Below are positions 36,867 to 49,848 of a stretch of 64,000 bases of DNA, in pieces. The translations under genes were made by a program, and so were the position numbers. The stretch is from Nilaparvata lugens (Eukaryota > Arthropoda > Insecta > Hemiptera > Delphacidae). The notes beneath the pieces were generated by a model. The model saw nothing but the letters and a program-made list of their open reading frames with translations. It did not search any database and was not told the DNA's origin. Position 1 is the first letter of the stretch; every line of letters starts with the position of its first letter. Location: assembly GCF_014356525.2 (NCBI RefSeq), contig NC_052508.1:57077441-57141440 (forward strand). Reading direction: 5' to 3'.

Positions 36867-36913
36867 AATCATTCATCCTCGATCATAATAATTATGATCG
36901 AGGATGAATGATT
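36867..36913. repeat. Perfect hairpin, 23-bp arms, 1-base spacer
   Basis: Arms beginning AATCATTCATCCTCGATCAT are perfectly complementary around a single central base. It is longer than expected by chance in AT-rich DNA and not part of a visible transposon. Confidence 0.85.
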
Positions 36914-37191
36914 ATTATCATATGATAATTATTATCATTACAAATGCAGAGATGTACGATTTTCAATCTTATGCGTTCCATTCCTAAAATATCCCTTATG
37001 ATATGAGCTTGATTCTAAAATGTTATATTCAGGGCTCGTATCCAAAGGGTTTTATTATAATTATCTCCAATGTCCGGTTTCACCAAGGTGGGTCGGAACA
37101 TTTGAAGATGCGGGCAGCCAGGAACACTTTACAAGTGTGCACTCAAGTTAGTACTGATAGTAACTATTGCCAAGGAAATCATATTATAATT

Positions 37192-37352
37192 TATTATTAT
37201 TAAACGAAAATACCAATTGAATGCTGTGAATCAGCCCGAAGACTTTTAATCGAATTTCCATCTCGCTGTTCACCCTTTTGTCAATATTTGCGGTAGCAGA
37301 AGTCTTCTGTGTGATTCACAGCATTTAATCGGTACTTTCGTTTAATAATAAT
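37192..37352. mobile_element. 161-bp foldback MITE
   Basis: The left arm ATTATTATTAAACGAAAATA, ATGCTGTGAATCA, GAAGACTT and its inverted counterpart ending TTCGTTTAATAATAAT enclose a loop of about 40 bp. It lies about 600 bp before the second GPB5 coding exon. Confidence 0.7.
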
Positions 37353-37966
37353 TATTCATTAATTAGCATCTGAACAAATGCAATTTCCAATTATTTCCAT
37401 CTGTAAATCATTATTATGTTCCAGTGATTGCAAATAGTAAACGGTACCTGATTTGACCATGTTCGAATGTCTTGAACAAGCTTGGCGAAACCGGGCAAAA
37501 TAGAGTCTTTTTTTCTATTCAATCATGTTGAAAACAATGGATAAGTGCACCCAATCATTATTCATTGCCTGAACATTAACCATTGGTTAATCATTATACT
37601 CCGTACAAATTAACATCTGACTTGGAAGAACATGCGGCGCAGAAAAATGGATGGAGATCAGCCAATTACAGTGAAGGATAGAGTCATAGGTAGAAGCGCA
37701 GTTGCCAATTTGTCGATTAGAGTCAGTCGAGTGAAGGATCCCAGACAGGAAACTCCATAAGTTTAACAAGAGCGCTTGAATACTCACGAGAAATTAGAGG
37801 AATACTGGCCGGTTAGAACGGTAACTTCGCAGCCGTTGTATCCCTACCTCTGTATGCCTTCTCTGCTGCGCATGTCCCTCCCAAGTATGAAGTTAATTTG
37901 TACAGAGTATAGTGGTAGGCCTACTTTATTTCAGCATTATTGCTAGCGACAATGTTCTATGCGCAG

Positions 37967-38188
37967 ATATCTGACTGGCGATTCCCCTACAAGAGGAGCT
38001 TCCACCCGGTCTGCCTGTTCGATTCGAGGGAGATCGCGGTGGCGAAACTGTCCAACTGCGACCCCGATGTGGAGCCCGGCACAGAGCTCTACCAGTTCCA
38101 GCAGGCACTCTCTTGTCGCTGTCTCGTCTGCAAATCATCCGAAGCTTCCTGCGAAGGTTTAAGGTACCGACCTGTTCCTGCTGGCTAG
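37967..38188 (+). CDS. GPB5: Glycoprotein hormone beta-5, coding exon 2 (second knot half and C-terminus)
   Basis: The exon starts after TTCTATGCGCAG (AG at 37965-37966) and continues phase 0 from exon 1 to give DSNE|ISDWRFPYKRSFHPVC, a strongly conserved stretch of insect GPB5. It supplies Cys80, Cys95, Cys114, Cys116, Cys119 and Cys126, including the CRC (CxC) motif that closes the cystine ring. With exon 1 this makes ten mature cysteines, the number typical of GPB5, which lacks the seat-belt pair of vertebrate beta subunits. The protein is 137 residues including signal, ending PVPAG and TAG. No N-x-S/T sequon is present in the predicted mature chain, which is worth noting for a glycoprotein hormone. 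No clear AATAAA lies within 600 bp; the first, at about 39145, is in a simple repeat. Confidence 0.93.
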   Translation: MSDWRFPYKRSFHPVCLFDSREIAVAKLSNCDPDVEPGTELYQFQQALSCRCLVCKSSEASCEGLRYRPVPAG

Positions 38189-39076
38189 ATAGCTGTTCAA
38201 AATACTTCAAACATGATGGACTGTTACTAGTTGAATATTTTCCATTTTAAACCTTCCCTTTTCCAATAATTTACGAAATTGTCGTTGTATATTACTCCTT
38301 CCTATACTTATATCAATGTGATTCAAGTTACCATGTTCCAGTCAATCAAGAGTGAATTTTTCCTCAATACAAAAGCAGTTCATGAATTGTTCCTATTTAA
38401 TTGTAATCACTTAAAAATTTCATCATAGAGAAAAGATCGAATAAGAATAGCTGATCTTTTCTTCATGATTCTATTGACTTAAATTCTATTATTTTTGTTT
38501 TGTCAGAGATCAAAGACCTGAATATTTTTGTGAATTTATGTGTGTGTGTGTGTTTATGTATTTGCCATACGCTAATAATAATAATAATAATATTTTTGTC
38601 ACTACTTATTTTATTGGGTGGTTGAAGAGGTTGATACATGGGATGTTTATAATAATTTGCGAGATTATTCATTACTAGAATGAAGTAAAGGGTTCCAATG
38701 TCTTCATGATTTGAAGATATTAACCATTTCCCATTAACTAAAATCTAAAATAGGGTGTCTGATTTAAGTAAGAATTGTAAATCTATTCAAGGGTTAACTT
38801 CCTCCTATTAAAACTGATCTAAGGCTTACATCTAATTATCTTTGGCTTCTTTAATGATACAACTGATATCAGAGAGAAATCATTGTTATGCAACTTTTAA
38901 TTTTTCAGTTAAACGCAACTGTAATTTAACTTAACCAACTGTAACTTTTATTATTAATCCATCCAAATTTAAAATTGTTTGTTTTATTCTAATTTATATT
39001 TTAGATTGTGATTTGGTGTAGAAATTTGAATGGACATAACCTATAATATTTGGACAATTTAAAACTAAATTAGGAA

Positions 39077-39118
39077 ATTGAAGAAGTTTTAGACAATAGC
39101 CTGTTTTTTCTTTTCCGA
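39077..39118. repeat. Copy of the 7890-7932 insertion sequence
   Basis: AATTGAAGAAGTTTTAGACA and the following CCTGTTTTTTCTTTTCCGAT parallel the insertion in the mariner-like pseudogene with a few substitutions. It is followed by an (AATA)n tail (39143-39165), which suggests a SINE- or LINE-like end. Confidence 0.5.
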
Positions 39119-41387
39119 TTCTTGTATTTTTTTGCTAACCTTATAAATAAATAAATAAATAAATAATTCCGATCTCCAAACAAAACAAAAACCAATTTGT
39201 CTGATGTTTCTGTTGGTACTACTTGAGAATGTGATATACTTGAATTCTATAATATTTTTATTAATTGTTATATTATTATTAGTGTTATTAAGAAGAAGAA
39301 GAAGATTATTAGTGTTATTAAGAGTTACATTTTCTGAATCTATTGGATGGTTGTGATGTCATTTACAGTTGGTGAATATGATCTCGAATCTAGTACTAAA
39401 ACTTTTCAATAATCATTCTGTTGCTGAATCGTGGATTGATCAAATGTGCATGGAAAAAATCATACAGTACATTCCATTTTACGAAAATTAGATCCTTTTG
39501 TAGCTTACAATTTGAGAACTCCGATTCAAGAGGAGTTTGGAATATGACATTCTGATGGTTTCTGATACTTATATTATTATTATCCTACAAGGATTAATTT
39601 TTTCAATATTCTGATTATACAATTTTGATAGATTATTCAAATGCAAATCAATTTATACCAAACACAGTTTGGTATAATTCTTATATTTCTCGTACTATGC
39701 AGTTATAATAGAAGAGGAGAAACTCATTTTGATTCATTAATAGAGGGAATTCAAAAGTAGAAAAGGATCCACAAGTTCTGGAAAATGTTTTCCAATTTCG
39801 ATGTAACTTTATTCCAGTTACTGAAACTTTTTTTCTGGGGATAGTGAGAAATATTTCAGGAATATAATCCAATTCCTTCCACAACAAATACGTTGTTAGG
39901 AGAGTGAGGAAATCGTTCTCCAATCATATTCTATTGTATCCGATCTTGGATTTGGTGGTGTCTCCAGTATAGTCTGAGATACGGAAGAATACTTTGGGAG
40001 AAAATGGAGGCAAAACTCTCAACAATGGGATTGATTTATTACTATTTCACATCACTTACTGTCAATTCGTCTACACTGAATATCATGTGGAAATTCAAGA
40101 GAACAGTGTTACCGAAATAGAGGAAAGATTTATTTATCATTTACAATCAACTTAAGGATGAATGAAAAGCAGGGATGAAACTCCTGTATCTAGTTCCATA
40201 TAAAGAGTATCAAAGGCTTTAAGAGAGTAGTGTTACAGGTACTAATTGTTTTGTATTTTTTATTCACGTATCAGCTTTAGGCTTCTATGTGATAGGAAGT
40301 TGAACATAAACATACTCGTATAACAGACTTAAGATTTCTTGCGAACCAATAGGATGTGCTTAAGAGGTTCATGAAGACTTATCCAATCCTTGGATAATAA
40401 AACTATTCTATATCCTTTTAATATTTCTATGTGCTGTCTTCTATATGGGGAAATTAATGATCTTCGTTCCTGAAGAATCTTTTTCCAATTATATTTAGGA
40501 TAAATACTATAAATTCTATGTATTAACATTGGGTACTATTCTGTGATAAACATCCAAAGGTATCAGAAAATAGAGTGATCATTCTCTCTTCGTCTTTTGA
40601 GCTTGGAGTGAGGTATATTGCAGTAGAATGCTATTCATTATTCAAAATGTAGCTAATAAAAGTTGCTGGTCAATGTCTAAAATATTTTAACTGAGAATGA
40701 ATTAGGTTCGAAATAGTGGCAATTATAATTTGCTCTCGATCAAAAAAATGAAATGTATCCAATAATATATGTATTTTCTTCTTTATTGAACCTAAGTGGA
40801 ATTCGTATAGACTACTTTTGTTGGAATGAACCATTATGGTTGTAGCTTGTTTGATAATAATGATTATATAAGAATAATATCAACTCTATCATAATCATAA
40901 ATATGAGTGGATATTATTCTCCCAACTACCGGATAGAAAACTATTGCACCAGTGACATTTTCGAGTCAAGTTCCTGAAAGAGCTAAATGGAATTTTCAGC
41001 AGTAAAGTATGAATAATTTTCAAAAATGTTCTGTCTACTAGTTTGCAGAAGTGGCTGAATAGATTGGAAATAGCTTGCGAGTGATTATATCTAATCTGAT
41101 AAGCTACAAAGTATTTAGTTGTGTTGCAATCAATTAAATTCTCAAGTACAGATTCTTTCTACAATTTTTCTCTTCACCAGTTTTTATGATTCGAACTCTT
41201 CAGTTCATAAAATCTTAGAAAAATGGTTGAAACTTATTATTATATAAAATCAACCACTCAGAGTCTATGAGGTTTCATTGCAGGTTTTTTCCCATGCAAG
41301 GTTTCCAATGAAATCAATTAAAAATAATGTATCTGATATGCTCGGCAATTTACAGTTTTCCACTTATTTTTATTGCTCTATTCACAC

Positions 41388-41393
<6 letters not shown>

Positions 41394-41468
<75 letters not shown>

Positions 41469-41470
41469 TA
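41394..41470. repeat. (TA)n microsatellite
   Basis: 68 bp of pure TA and then a one-base slip and a further 9 bp. It is self-complementary and prone to cruciform formation and assembly-length errors. Confidence 0.95.
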
Positions 41471-41744
41471 GTAATTTGTACTTCACCTTCTATGTTATGT
41501 TTTACAATAATATTCTTTACAGGCATGGATAATACTTCTAAAATTCTCAAGGTATCTCTGAAGGAGTGACCTGGTATTCTACAAGCTAAATCAAATTATT
41601 TTCCCTAGTGAGATTCTGCCTGCCTATTTTCTCTCATGTTCCCCACAAATTTTGATATTCTGGTGGAAGACATTATATCTTAAAAACGAGATCGATTGAA
41701 AATGAAATGATCGTATGTACTGGTAAGATTTTATGTAAAGTACA

Positions 41745-41965
41745 CTATAGTGAGGTACACGTTATAATGGCAGTATTTGATTAACATTGGTGTTGCTATC
41801 CTTGTCTATCATTCGGCAAAGCAGATAGTGCTATCGTACTACAGCTCCGCAAGGTTGCCAAATCCGTTTTCAGCAATGTATAAATATTATTAATTACGGC
41901 AGACAATCGGCAAAGCTGTTCTACTATCTTTATCCACTGCCATTATAACGTGGACCTCACTATAG
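41745..41965. mobile_element. 221-bp MITE, family D copy 2
   Basis: Ends CTATAGTGAGGTACACG and CGTGGACCTCACTATAG are inverted. Length is identical to the copy at 5170-5390. The terminal 60 bp on each side are well conserved and the centre has diverged. Confidence 0.8.
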
Positions 41966-42062
41966 CTTTAACCAGTAACAGTAAGTAGTTTATTGCTTCA
42001 GAATATAAATAATATAAGAATAAACTAGGGGTATTCACAATGTTGTTTTAGCCAGCTAAAGG

Positions 42063-42221
42063 TGCGTACAGATATACGCGCCTCGAACATGAGCAATTCA
42101 CTTTTAATCAGCTGATGCCAAGCTTTTTATATCTGTATCTTACCGTTTCTGTAAAAATACAGTTATAGTCAGCTGAATAAAAGTGAATTGCTCATGTTCG
42201 CGGCGCGTATATCTGTACGCA
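42063..42221. mobile_element. 159-bp foldback MITE, family B copy 1
   Basis: Near-perfect inverted arms of about 55 bp start TGCGTACAGATATACGCGCC and run through GAACATGAGCAATTCAC and TCAGCTGA. Related TIRs bound 51577-52127 and the large composite at 56130-60480. Confidence 0.8.
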
Positions 42222-45200
42222 ACTTAAATTGATATTTGACAACAACTCTGGATTGTGAACGCCCCATCTAGAACCATCTGCTATCAGCTAACTGCAGTAG
42301 CGATCTCAGCGGATAATTTGTGTAACTTGAATTTAGTTTGAAAAATTAAGATTAGAAACATATGGCTGCCTTTTAAAAGAGATAGCTAGAGTTAGCGGAC
42401 TCAAATCTGTGCTATCTGCTATCTCGTCTGTTAATTTTTTTCTAACGTACCACTATAGCATTGAGTTAACACAGACTTAGTAAATAGCTCGACTTAGCCA
42501 GCTAACTACAACATTGTGAATACCCCTATTATTCGTGAATTTTCAAGGTGAGAGAGAATCGGGAGGTTTTGTTCTCAAGCTTGTATGATGTTGCCGGGGT
42601 CACTTTACTTCAGAAGGACGCCCTGAATTCCTTTTCATACTCTAGCTTTATCGTTTTGATATTTTTGTACTATCTATTGTTCTCACTTTTGTTGTAACTA
42701 ACAAGTATTTTTTGCAGGCATGGTTGACTCTACTATATTAATCATCACTTCAACTTTCTAACACACTTTGTATTCTGTTGTAGGGAGTCAAATTGATCGG
42801 AAGAATTAGTGAATGAGACTGCAGCACCTTCAGCACTCAAGCACTACCTGTGCACTACTCACACTATTTACTCTCCACTCACTCTCTCTCTCACTCTCCA
42901 CCGATGCTTGCTGCCTGAACTTTATTCTCCCTCTTTTTCTCACTTGTAGTTCTCCCTCACAACCCTTCATCAGCTCGATCTTCACTTGTTTACACGCAAA
43001 CTCGCAACACAGCGCACCATTTGAAGTTACACTGATACGCAAACTCATGCCACTGATATAGCTATACATAACGTTGGTCTGTTGCCGATTATAAGCACCC
43101 CACGTCTGTTTGATTTTCTAGTTGACTGTGCAGCCGGCTCACATTTCAAGCGTTAACGAATACAATGCATGCGTAGTGCTCCGAAATTCGAGCAATCACA
43201 TTGGCATGACTTTATATTCTGGATTATTCTCAATTATCTCCTGTTAAATTGAGTTACAATAGTTAACCCCGAGCGTTGAAAATATGAGGAATTTCGACTG
43301 CATGCTCAGTCGTTATTTGCGAATTTTACACTGTACTACGAAATCGAACGAGCATTGTTAGGTTTTGATTGCATCTACCAGATTGTGATATCTTTGAAAA
43401 AACACATTCCAATTTTAAAAAACAAGATTTGACTTGATTAAACCTCCAACAGAACTCTAGAACAATCAATAAAGCAAGATTAGTTTCTAAAGTGTGTTCG
43501 AGACCTGATGCACCCATTATTATGCCCAAGACATTTGTTTCTTTTTCCCTTGTGTGAAAAGGAACAATGTTGAAGTTGATCCCCAAAACAGAAACATTTC
43601 TATATTCTGTACATTATATATATTAAACAGAATCTATAGAATAATTCGACTTTGAAATCAATCAAGGTCCTGGAAGCTCATTCCATCCATAGTTCAAGAA
43701 CAGTAATCAGAGTGTTTACACTAACAATTATATTTGGATTTTGGAACTACAATTTGGATTTTTATTGAATTTTGATTTCAATAAAAGTTTTTGAAAAACT
43801 TTGCAAGTACAACATCTACTCAAGAAGCAAGTACTCAATCCCATCAAGTTCTTACTCTTACAATAATTACTCAATTGCCATTCAAAGTATTCTTTGGCGA
43901 GGAAAGGTCAAAGTTTGATAGTTGAAATTTTCACTAAAATAGAATGTCCTGACAAGTTTAGAACTCATGAATGCAGTAAAAACGTTACGATTGGATGTGT
44001 GCATTCCAATCTCGATAAGAGAAACATAATTGATGAACATTTTAGAGTTAATTGATTGAGTGAAGGAGTTGGAAGAACATTTTAGAGTTAACTGATTGAG
44101 GAAAGAAGAAGGATTAAAGTAAGTTGAGTAAAAAATTTTACATAATATTTTTCTGCAAGGAAAGTCTACCTCTTGACCACATTTTAGCTGTGAATGTTTA
44201 TGAAATGGAGATTCAATCATCTACTAGTTCCTGAACAGTATCTCTCTATTGATTTGTTATTCTAGTAAAGTATCACTACCAAAGGAATATTCTTGATCAG
44301 TTGTTTCAAGTGGACCATCGTGAGTGAATCATCATGTCCGTAGCGAAAGATTCATTGATTACACATTGCACTGATGCAGTTGCTGATGCCTCTAATATTA
44401 TTTTAGAACGAGTCAATATCATCATAAAAATAGAACTGGGTTAAATGTTACTTCCATTACAATCATTCATTCGATCCTCACATCATTATTATCAGTAATA
44501 TTTTCACTTACAAATTCTAAGTTTAGTGTAGATACACGATATCAATGCATGAGAACTGTACTGTAGTCATCTAGCACATGACATAACTTCCATATAGAAT
44601 TCCTGATTGTTATTTCTCAGTAGACCTCAATATAATTATATCTATTTTGTTACAAACTGTTACTAATCTGATTTCAATAAATTATTTCGGCAGTATTAAT
44701 CCTCTCTATGAAAATATTTGTTCATTCAGAGCTATTGCATTGTTAAATAAAGAGAATATTTTGACGATGTTGAAGAATCTCCTGTTCATTATTTCTTCCC
44801 ACACACAATTCCACCTACCTCTTAAACTCAATATATTTATTGATTCTTCAATCAAGAGAATTTAAATCATTGCTCTCTGGGCAGGTAACAGGGAGAGATG
44901 ATTGATTAAATTATTGAGTGGGCGAGATTCTAAGATTGTATTTTTCTTTTAATTCCCATTAGAGTGATTTGACTTTTGAAGAACCAGTATTAGTTCTCCA
45001 ACAATTTTTAATAATAGAATAGTATAAATTGATCTACTATTGAAAGTATCAAATGGGGTCCCTTTTGTTATATGAGATAATATATCTCAGGTCTCAATTT
45101 CAATTAATCGAGAACCCATACGTTGTTCTCTCCAATCAATCAATGAAGAACTGTGAACCTATCACAAGAGTCGAGGTTATTTAAATTCGGAATATTCATC

Positions 45201-45749
45201 AAGAAAAATACGATCTGATGATAATGATACTTTCCACACCAAAGTATTGGTGAAGTTGAATCCACGCTTAAAAGCGTTTAAGAAAATTGATCTCTTGATA
45301 CTCTTCAGAAAGACAAACACTAGCTTATTTAAAAACGTAACTATAGTCTAATTAGAACATCTTTCAACTCGGAGGAATATGTAGAGCAGAGAAGAATAGG
45401 GATACAGCAGCCGCGATGTCGCCGTGCTAGAGTGGACAGTGGTCAGACAAACAGTCTTTAGTAAGTTTTCAATACCTCATGATCACTGCATCGACTGAGC
45501 CTGTTTTGACAACTTATATATCCATCACTTAAATTTGCTTAACTGGAGCTTCATCTCCCTCCATCTCTCTGGTCCGTATATCCCTCCGATTTGAAAGATG
45601 TTTTAATTCAACTATAATACAAAATTCCAGTTGAATCAACTTAATGTCAACTCGATCAACAGATAATTCACCAGATATTCTTCGTCCATTTTTAGAGGCA
45701 CGATGAGTTGGGTTTCTCACAGGAATACTAGAGTAAATTGATTGTATCA
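42222..45749. other. Intergenic, unassigned
   Basis: No gene was recognised. 42.81-43.16 kb is G+C- and CT-rich (CTCTCTCTCTCACTCTCC on plus, GAGA on minus) with an 82-codon ATG frame at 42813-43061. On the minus strand, two TCAGT pentamers near 43033 and 43062 and a CACAG|GTAGTG donor-like site near 42855 could mark a promoter and first exon. This is weak. A local duplication of GAACATTTTAGAGTTAA(T/C)TGATT lies at 44036-44106. The rest is AT-rich and stop-rich. Confidence 0.35.
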
Positions 45750-46169
45750 ACTAGTAGTTCTGTGAACAGTAGACCTCACGCAGTATTCTCATCCACAAGT
45801 ATCTGATTTAAACTATAGACCTTATGGAAATACAGCAATAGACTGGCTTCTCCACACATCTGTGTAATCACTTGTCAGCTGATTTATAATGAATAATTCT
45901 ATAGTCTGATTTTTACTCTAATATTAGCATATGAAGGAGGCTCCTTTTCCCTTTTATATTATCCTTGGAATGCAAAATTTCCTAAAACCTTCTATATACG
46001 TCGACGCGCAATTGAAAAAGGAACATACCTGTCAAATTTCATGAAAATCTATTACCTCGTTTCTCCGTAAATGCGCAACATACAAACATTTGAACATTTG
46101 AACATTTAAACATTAAGAGAAATGTCAAACCGTCGACTTGAATCTTAGACCTCACTTCGCTCGGTCAAT
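45750..46169. repeat. Dispersed repeat, family I copy 1
   Basis: It runs from ACTAGTAGTTCTGTGAACAG to CTCACTTCGCTCGGTCAATT. An almost collinear copy in the same orientation lies at 49445-49848. It contains TAGACCTCAC near both ends, with no coding frame. Confidence 0.8.
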
Positions 46170-46870
46170 TAAAGTTTGTACACTAAGGGTATCTCTCTTT
46201 CAAGTGCTGAAGAAAACTCTCTTCGAGTGACAAGGTTGATATGAGGAACGCTTGATGACTGGATTCGAGAGGGTATCCCCCCTACATCACTTGTAGTAAG
46301 TGCCTGTAATGGATACCTTCCGTTTTATTTCCAGCTCTCTAACAAGATTTAGTCATAGCAGAAACGTGGAACGTATTTCAGCCGTCTGCTTTGGCTGCAC
46401 ATTGGAAGGCAGTAAAAATGAAGAATCACCTTTCATTCCATACGATCACATTTATTGTCAGCCATCAATTGGAACATCTCCTGCCTGACGTAGCAAAGCG
46501 CTACTGATGCAAAATAGTCGTACATTTGTGATGTGAGCGCTGGAATAGGCCGTGATCATTGGTGCATGCTTGCAGTTTAGCTTATTCAGCCTCCACTTGG
46601 TCACATTCACATGCGATATTTCAGAAAGCCTATTTCAATTATTCATGACCGTTCCATAGTCCATGAGTCGACTTTGATAGTAGATTAATTAATTTTCACT
46701 GGAATACAGAGAAATACATACGTACGAAATACATGAACCTGTACGTTTACGTCTATGCTGAGAAAATAGCCTACTCAAATATATCGCCATTTCATGACTG
46801 AACCTCAGGTCAGCAAGCTAAAGCAACCACCTGCTGATCAGATCTATTTCGTCATGGAATGATAAATTAT
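46170..46870. other. Unassigned stretch
   Basis: A 62-codon frame at 46300-46488 begins with a non-ATG codon and matches nothing I know. No repeat family or splice-bounded frame was seen. Confidence 0.4.
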
Positions 46871-47791
<921 letters not shown>

Positions 47792-49444
47792 GCCACTTTT
47801 CAACACATTTCATTATTCTCTCATTTTCTTTATTACTCCCAAATTTTAATTTACGTTTATATTCGAATTATTCTCTAGTGTTCATGTGATACTGTAAACT
47901 TATAATAAAGACTCTTTCACAGAATGAAAGAGTACTCGAATGAATACTTGAGAGAGTATTGAATGAATATTCGAAAGATGGTACCAGACATATTCATCAT
48001 GTCATTTCGGAATGTAATTGCATGGCAAATGATGTTCTGACGTTGTTGCAGACGTATTATATGCGTCGGTACGTTGGAACGGAACATTCTCATTCACATT
48101 ATATTGCAGAATAATTCTCTGTCTGTCACTTTTCATACTAAAGCAAGTCAACATACATGTTTGGGGTGGTTTCCTACATATTAGTATCAGATAAAAGGTC
48201 AAACACAGTGATAATATTACTCTCATAAGGTCTAATGTGACTATTCATACTTGCTCGGCTGGGCTGAGGAGGAATTGTCCCATTAGAACTCATGGGAATT
48301 ATAATTTCACTGATCCGATCACTGACTCTGATACTGATGTGTGTAGATTCGCTTCAAAGATAAATGGAGAGAGTTCGGTTCGGGCTGTGAAATACAGCAT
48401 TAATGCTACATCTATTCCAAATTTTGACACTTTCAGGCAGCCAAAGCCGTATTCGGAATCAAAATATAAGATATCGTGCCTCTAGTGGCAAAATAAAAAT
48501 TTAAAACATTGCACCATGTGGTAAAGTGAATTGCTGTATCACAGAACTGGAAGTACAAATCAATACTTTATCTCAATACAGGATACAGGTTACTAAAACT
48601 GAAACAATAAAGGTCTGAATCAGGTCTACTCTGTCAGGTAGTACAATACTGGTACCTACTATATTGTGGTTGAGAGAGACGAAGCAACTTACAAAATGAA
48701 GTACGAAAGGCGCGAAAGAAAATTAGTTCCTAGCATGAAAAAATACAAATACTGTAATTACAATTCCAGGCTTGTCTAAAATCAATGTATCGAGATACGT
48801 TGAGACCTCGTATTATATCTAAGAAACAATTTGTGGTCATATTTGATACTCACTACTTACATTATTACTAGTAAAGGCACACCAGTGTTCAATATTAAGT
48901 CGGGCCTAGGCCACAAACTTAAGTTCTGTCGTAAATTTGTCAAACTCTTCAAATAAGGATGATATTACTGAGATTGAACAGGGAAGAGATTGCCAGTAGC
49001 AATTTATATTTATGAACAATTTTATTTTTTAAAAAATATTATCTTTCGTTGACTTATTCGACTAATACATTTGTACTTGAACTTAGACTCTTCCATAGAC
49101 TTATTCCATGATCAAATAACAGATCATGAACAATATTGTACCTCAATGCTCTCTTATCCTGTTGGAATAATTCATCTTAAGGGTATTTTGGAGAAGTTGT
49201 GTAGGAGGTCTCCACATACAAGCGAAGAATTGCCGTTGGCACTATTTTCTTATTGTTCATTTCAAAAGGAATGACGTAGGCTCTAGCTGGTAAGTCAGGA
49301 AATTGCTTGATAAATGATTGAACAAACAGGAACAACAAACAAGACCCACATCTCAAAAAACTTACTGTATTCTTCAGGAAAGATTCAATTACAAAAAAAC
49401 CTGGTGGTGAACTTTTTCTACCTAATGCATGCAAACTGCTAAAT
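47792..49444. other. Unassigned stretch
   Basis: AT-rich; frames up to 85 codons on both strands overlap and none has a recognisable motif. No repeat copy was identified. Confidence 0.4.
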
Positions 49445-49848
49445 ACTAGTAGTTCTGTGAACAGTAGACCTCACGCAGTATTCTCATCCACAAGTACCTG
49501 ATTGAAACTATAGACCTTATGGAAATACAGCAATAGACTGGCTTCTCCACACATTTGTGTAATCACTTGTAAGCTGATTTATGATGAATAGTTCTATAGT
49601 CTGATTTTTACTCTAATATTGGTGTATGAAGGAGGCTCATTTTTCCTTTTATATTATCCTTGAAATGCGAAATTTCCAAAAACCTTGTTCATATGTCGAC
49701 GTGCGATTGAAAAAGGAACATACCTGTCAAATTTCAAGAAAATCTATTACCGCGTTTCGCCGTAAATGCGCAACATATAAACATTTAAACATTAAGAGAA
49801 ATGCCAAACCGTCGACTTGAATCTTAGACCTCACTTCGCTCGGTCAAT
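49445..49848. repeat. Dispersed repeat, family I copy 2
   Basis: Same orientation and order as 45750-46169 with scattered substitutions and a missing ACATTTGA repeat near the 3' end. Confidence 0.8.

Larger units (their letters stand above)
22441..37966 (+). other. GPB5: GPB5 intron of about 15.5 kb
   Basis: It starts GTCGGT and ends TTCTATGCGCAG, joining codons 64 and 65 in phase 0. LINE fragments, microsatellites, a 580-bp foldback element and small hairpins inside are listed separately. Elsewhere (22.5-23.0, 23.8-25.7, 26.2-30.1, 30.7-31.7, 33.7-34.9, 35.1-36.8 kb) I see AT-rich sequence and only short frames. One acceptor-like site (TGCGTCTGTTTTCAG, about 35876) precedes a 21-codon frame that I could not assign. 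Confidence 0.85.
38189..42062. other. Intergenic, gene-poor
   Basis: It contains the GPB5 3' UTR of unknown length, short microsatellites ((TG)n 38539-38552, (AAT)n near 38574-38592, (AATA)n 39143-39165), a second copy of the repeat that interrupts the transposase pseudogene (39077-39118), the (TA)n tract and a family D MITE. I see no convincing coding exon. Frames of 60-84 codons at 39.7, 40.3 and 41.3 kb are AT-driven. Confidence 0.5.

Noticed and set aside
14322..36913. Short perfect palindromes as a CRISPR-like array
   Set aside because: They are isolated, unequal in sequence and have no regular spacers; the genome is clearly eukaryotic.
41278..41569. Frames across the (TA)n tract on both strands
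   Set aside because: They consist of YIYIYI repeats from the microsatellite and have no coding value.
43882..44220. A 112-codon minus-strand ATG frame
   Set aside because: Low-complexity, cysteine/serine/phenylalanine-rich product of AT-rich DNA overlapping a small local duplication; no family resemblance.
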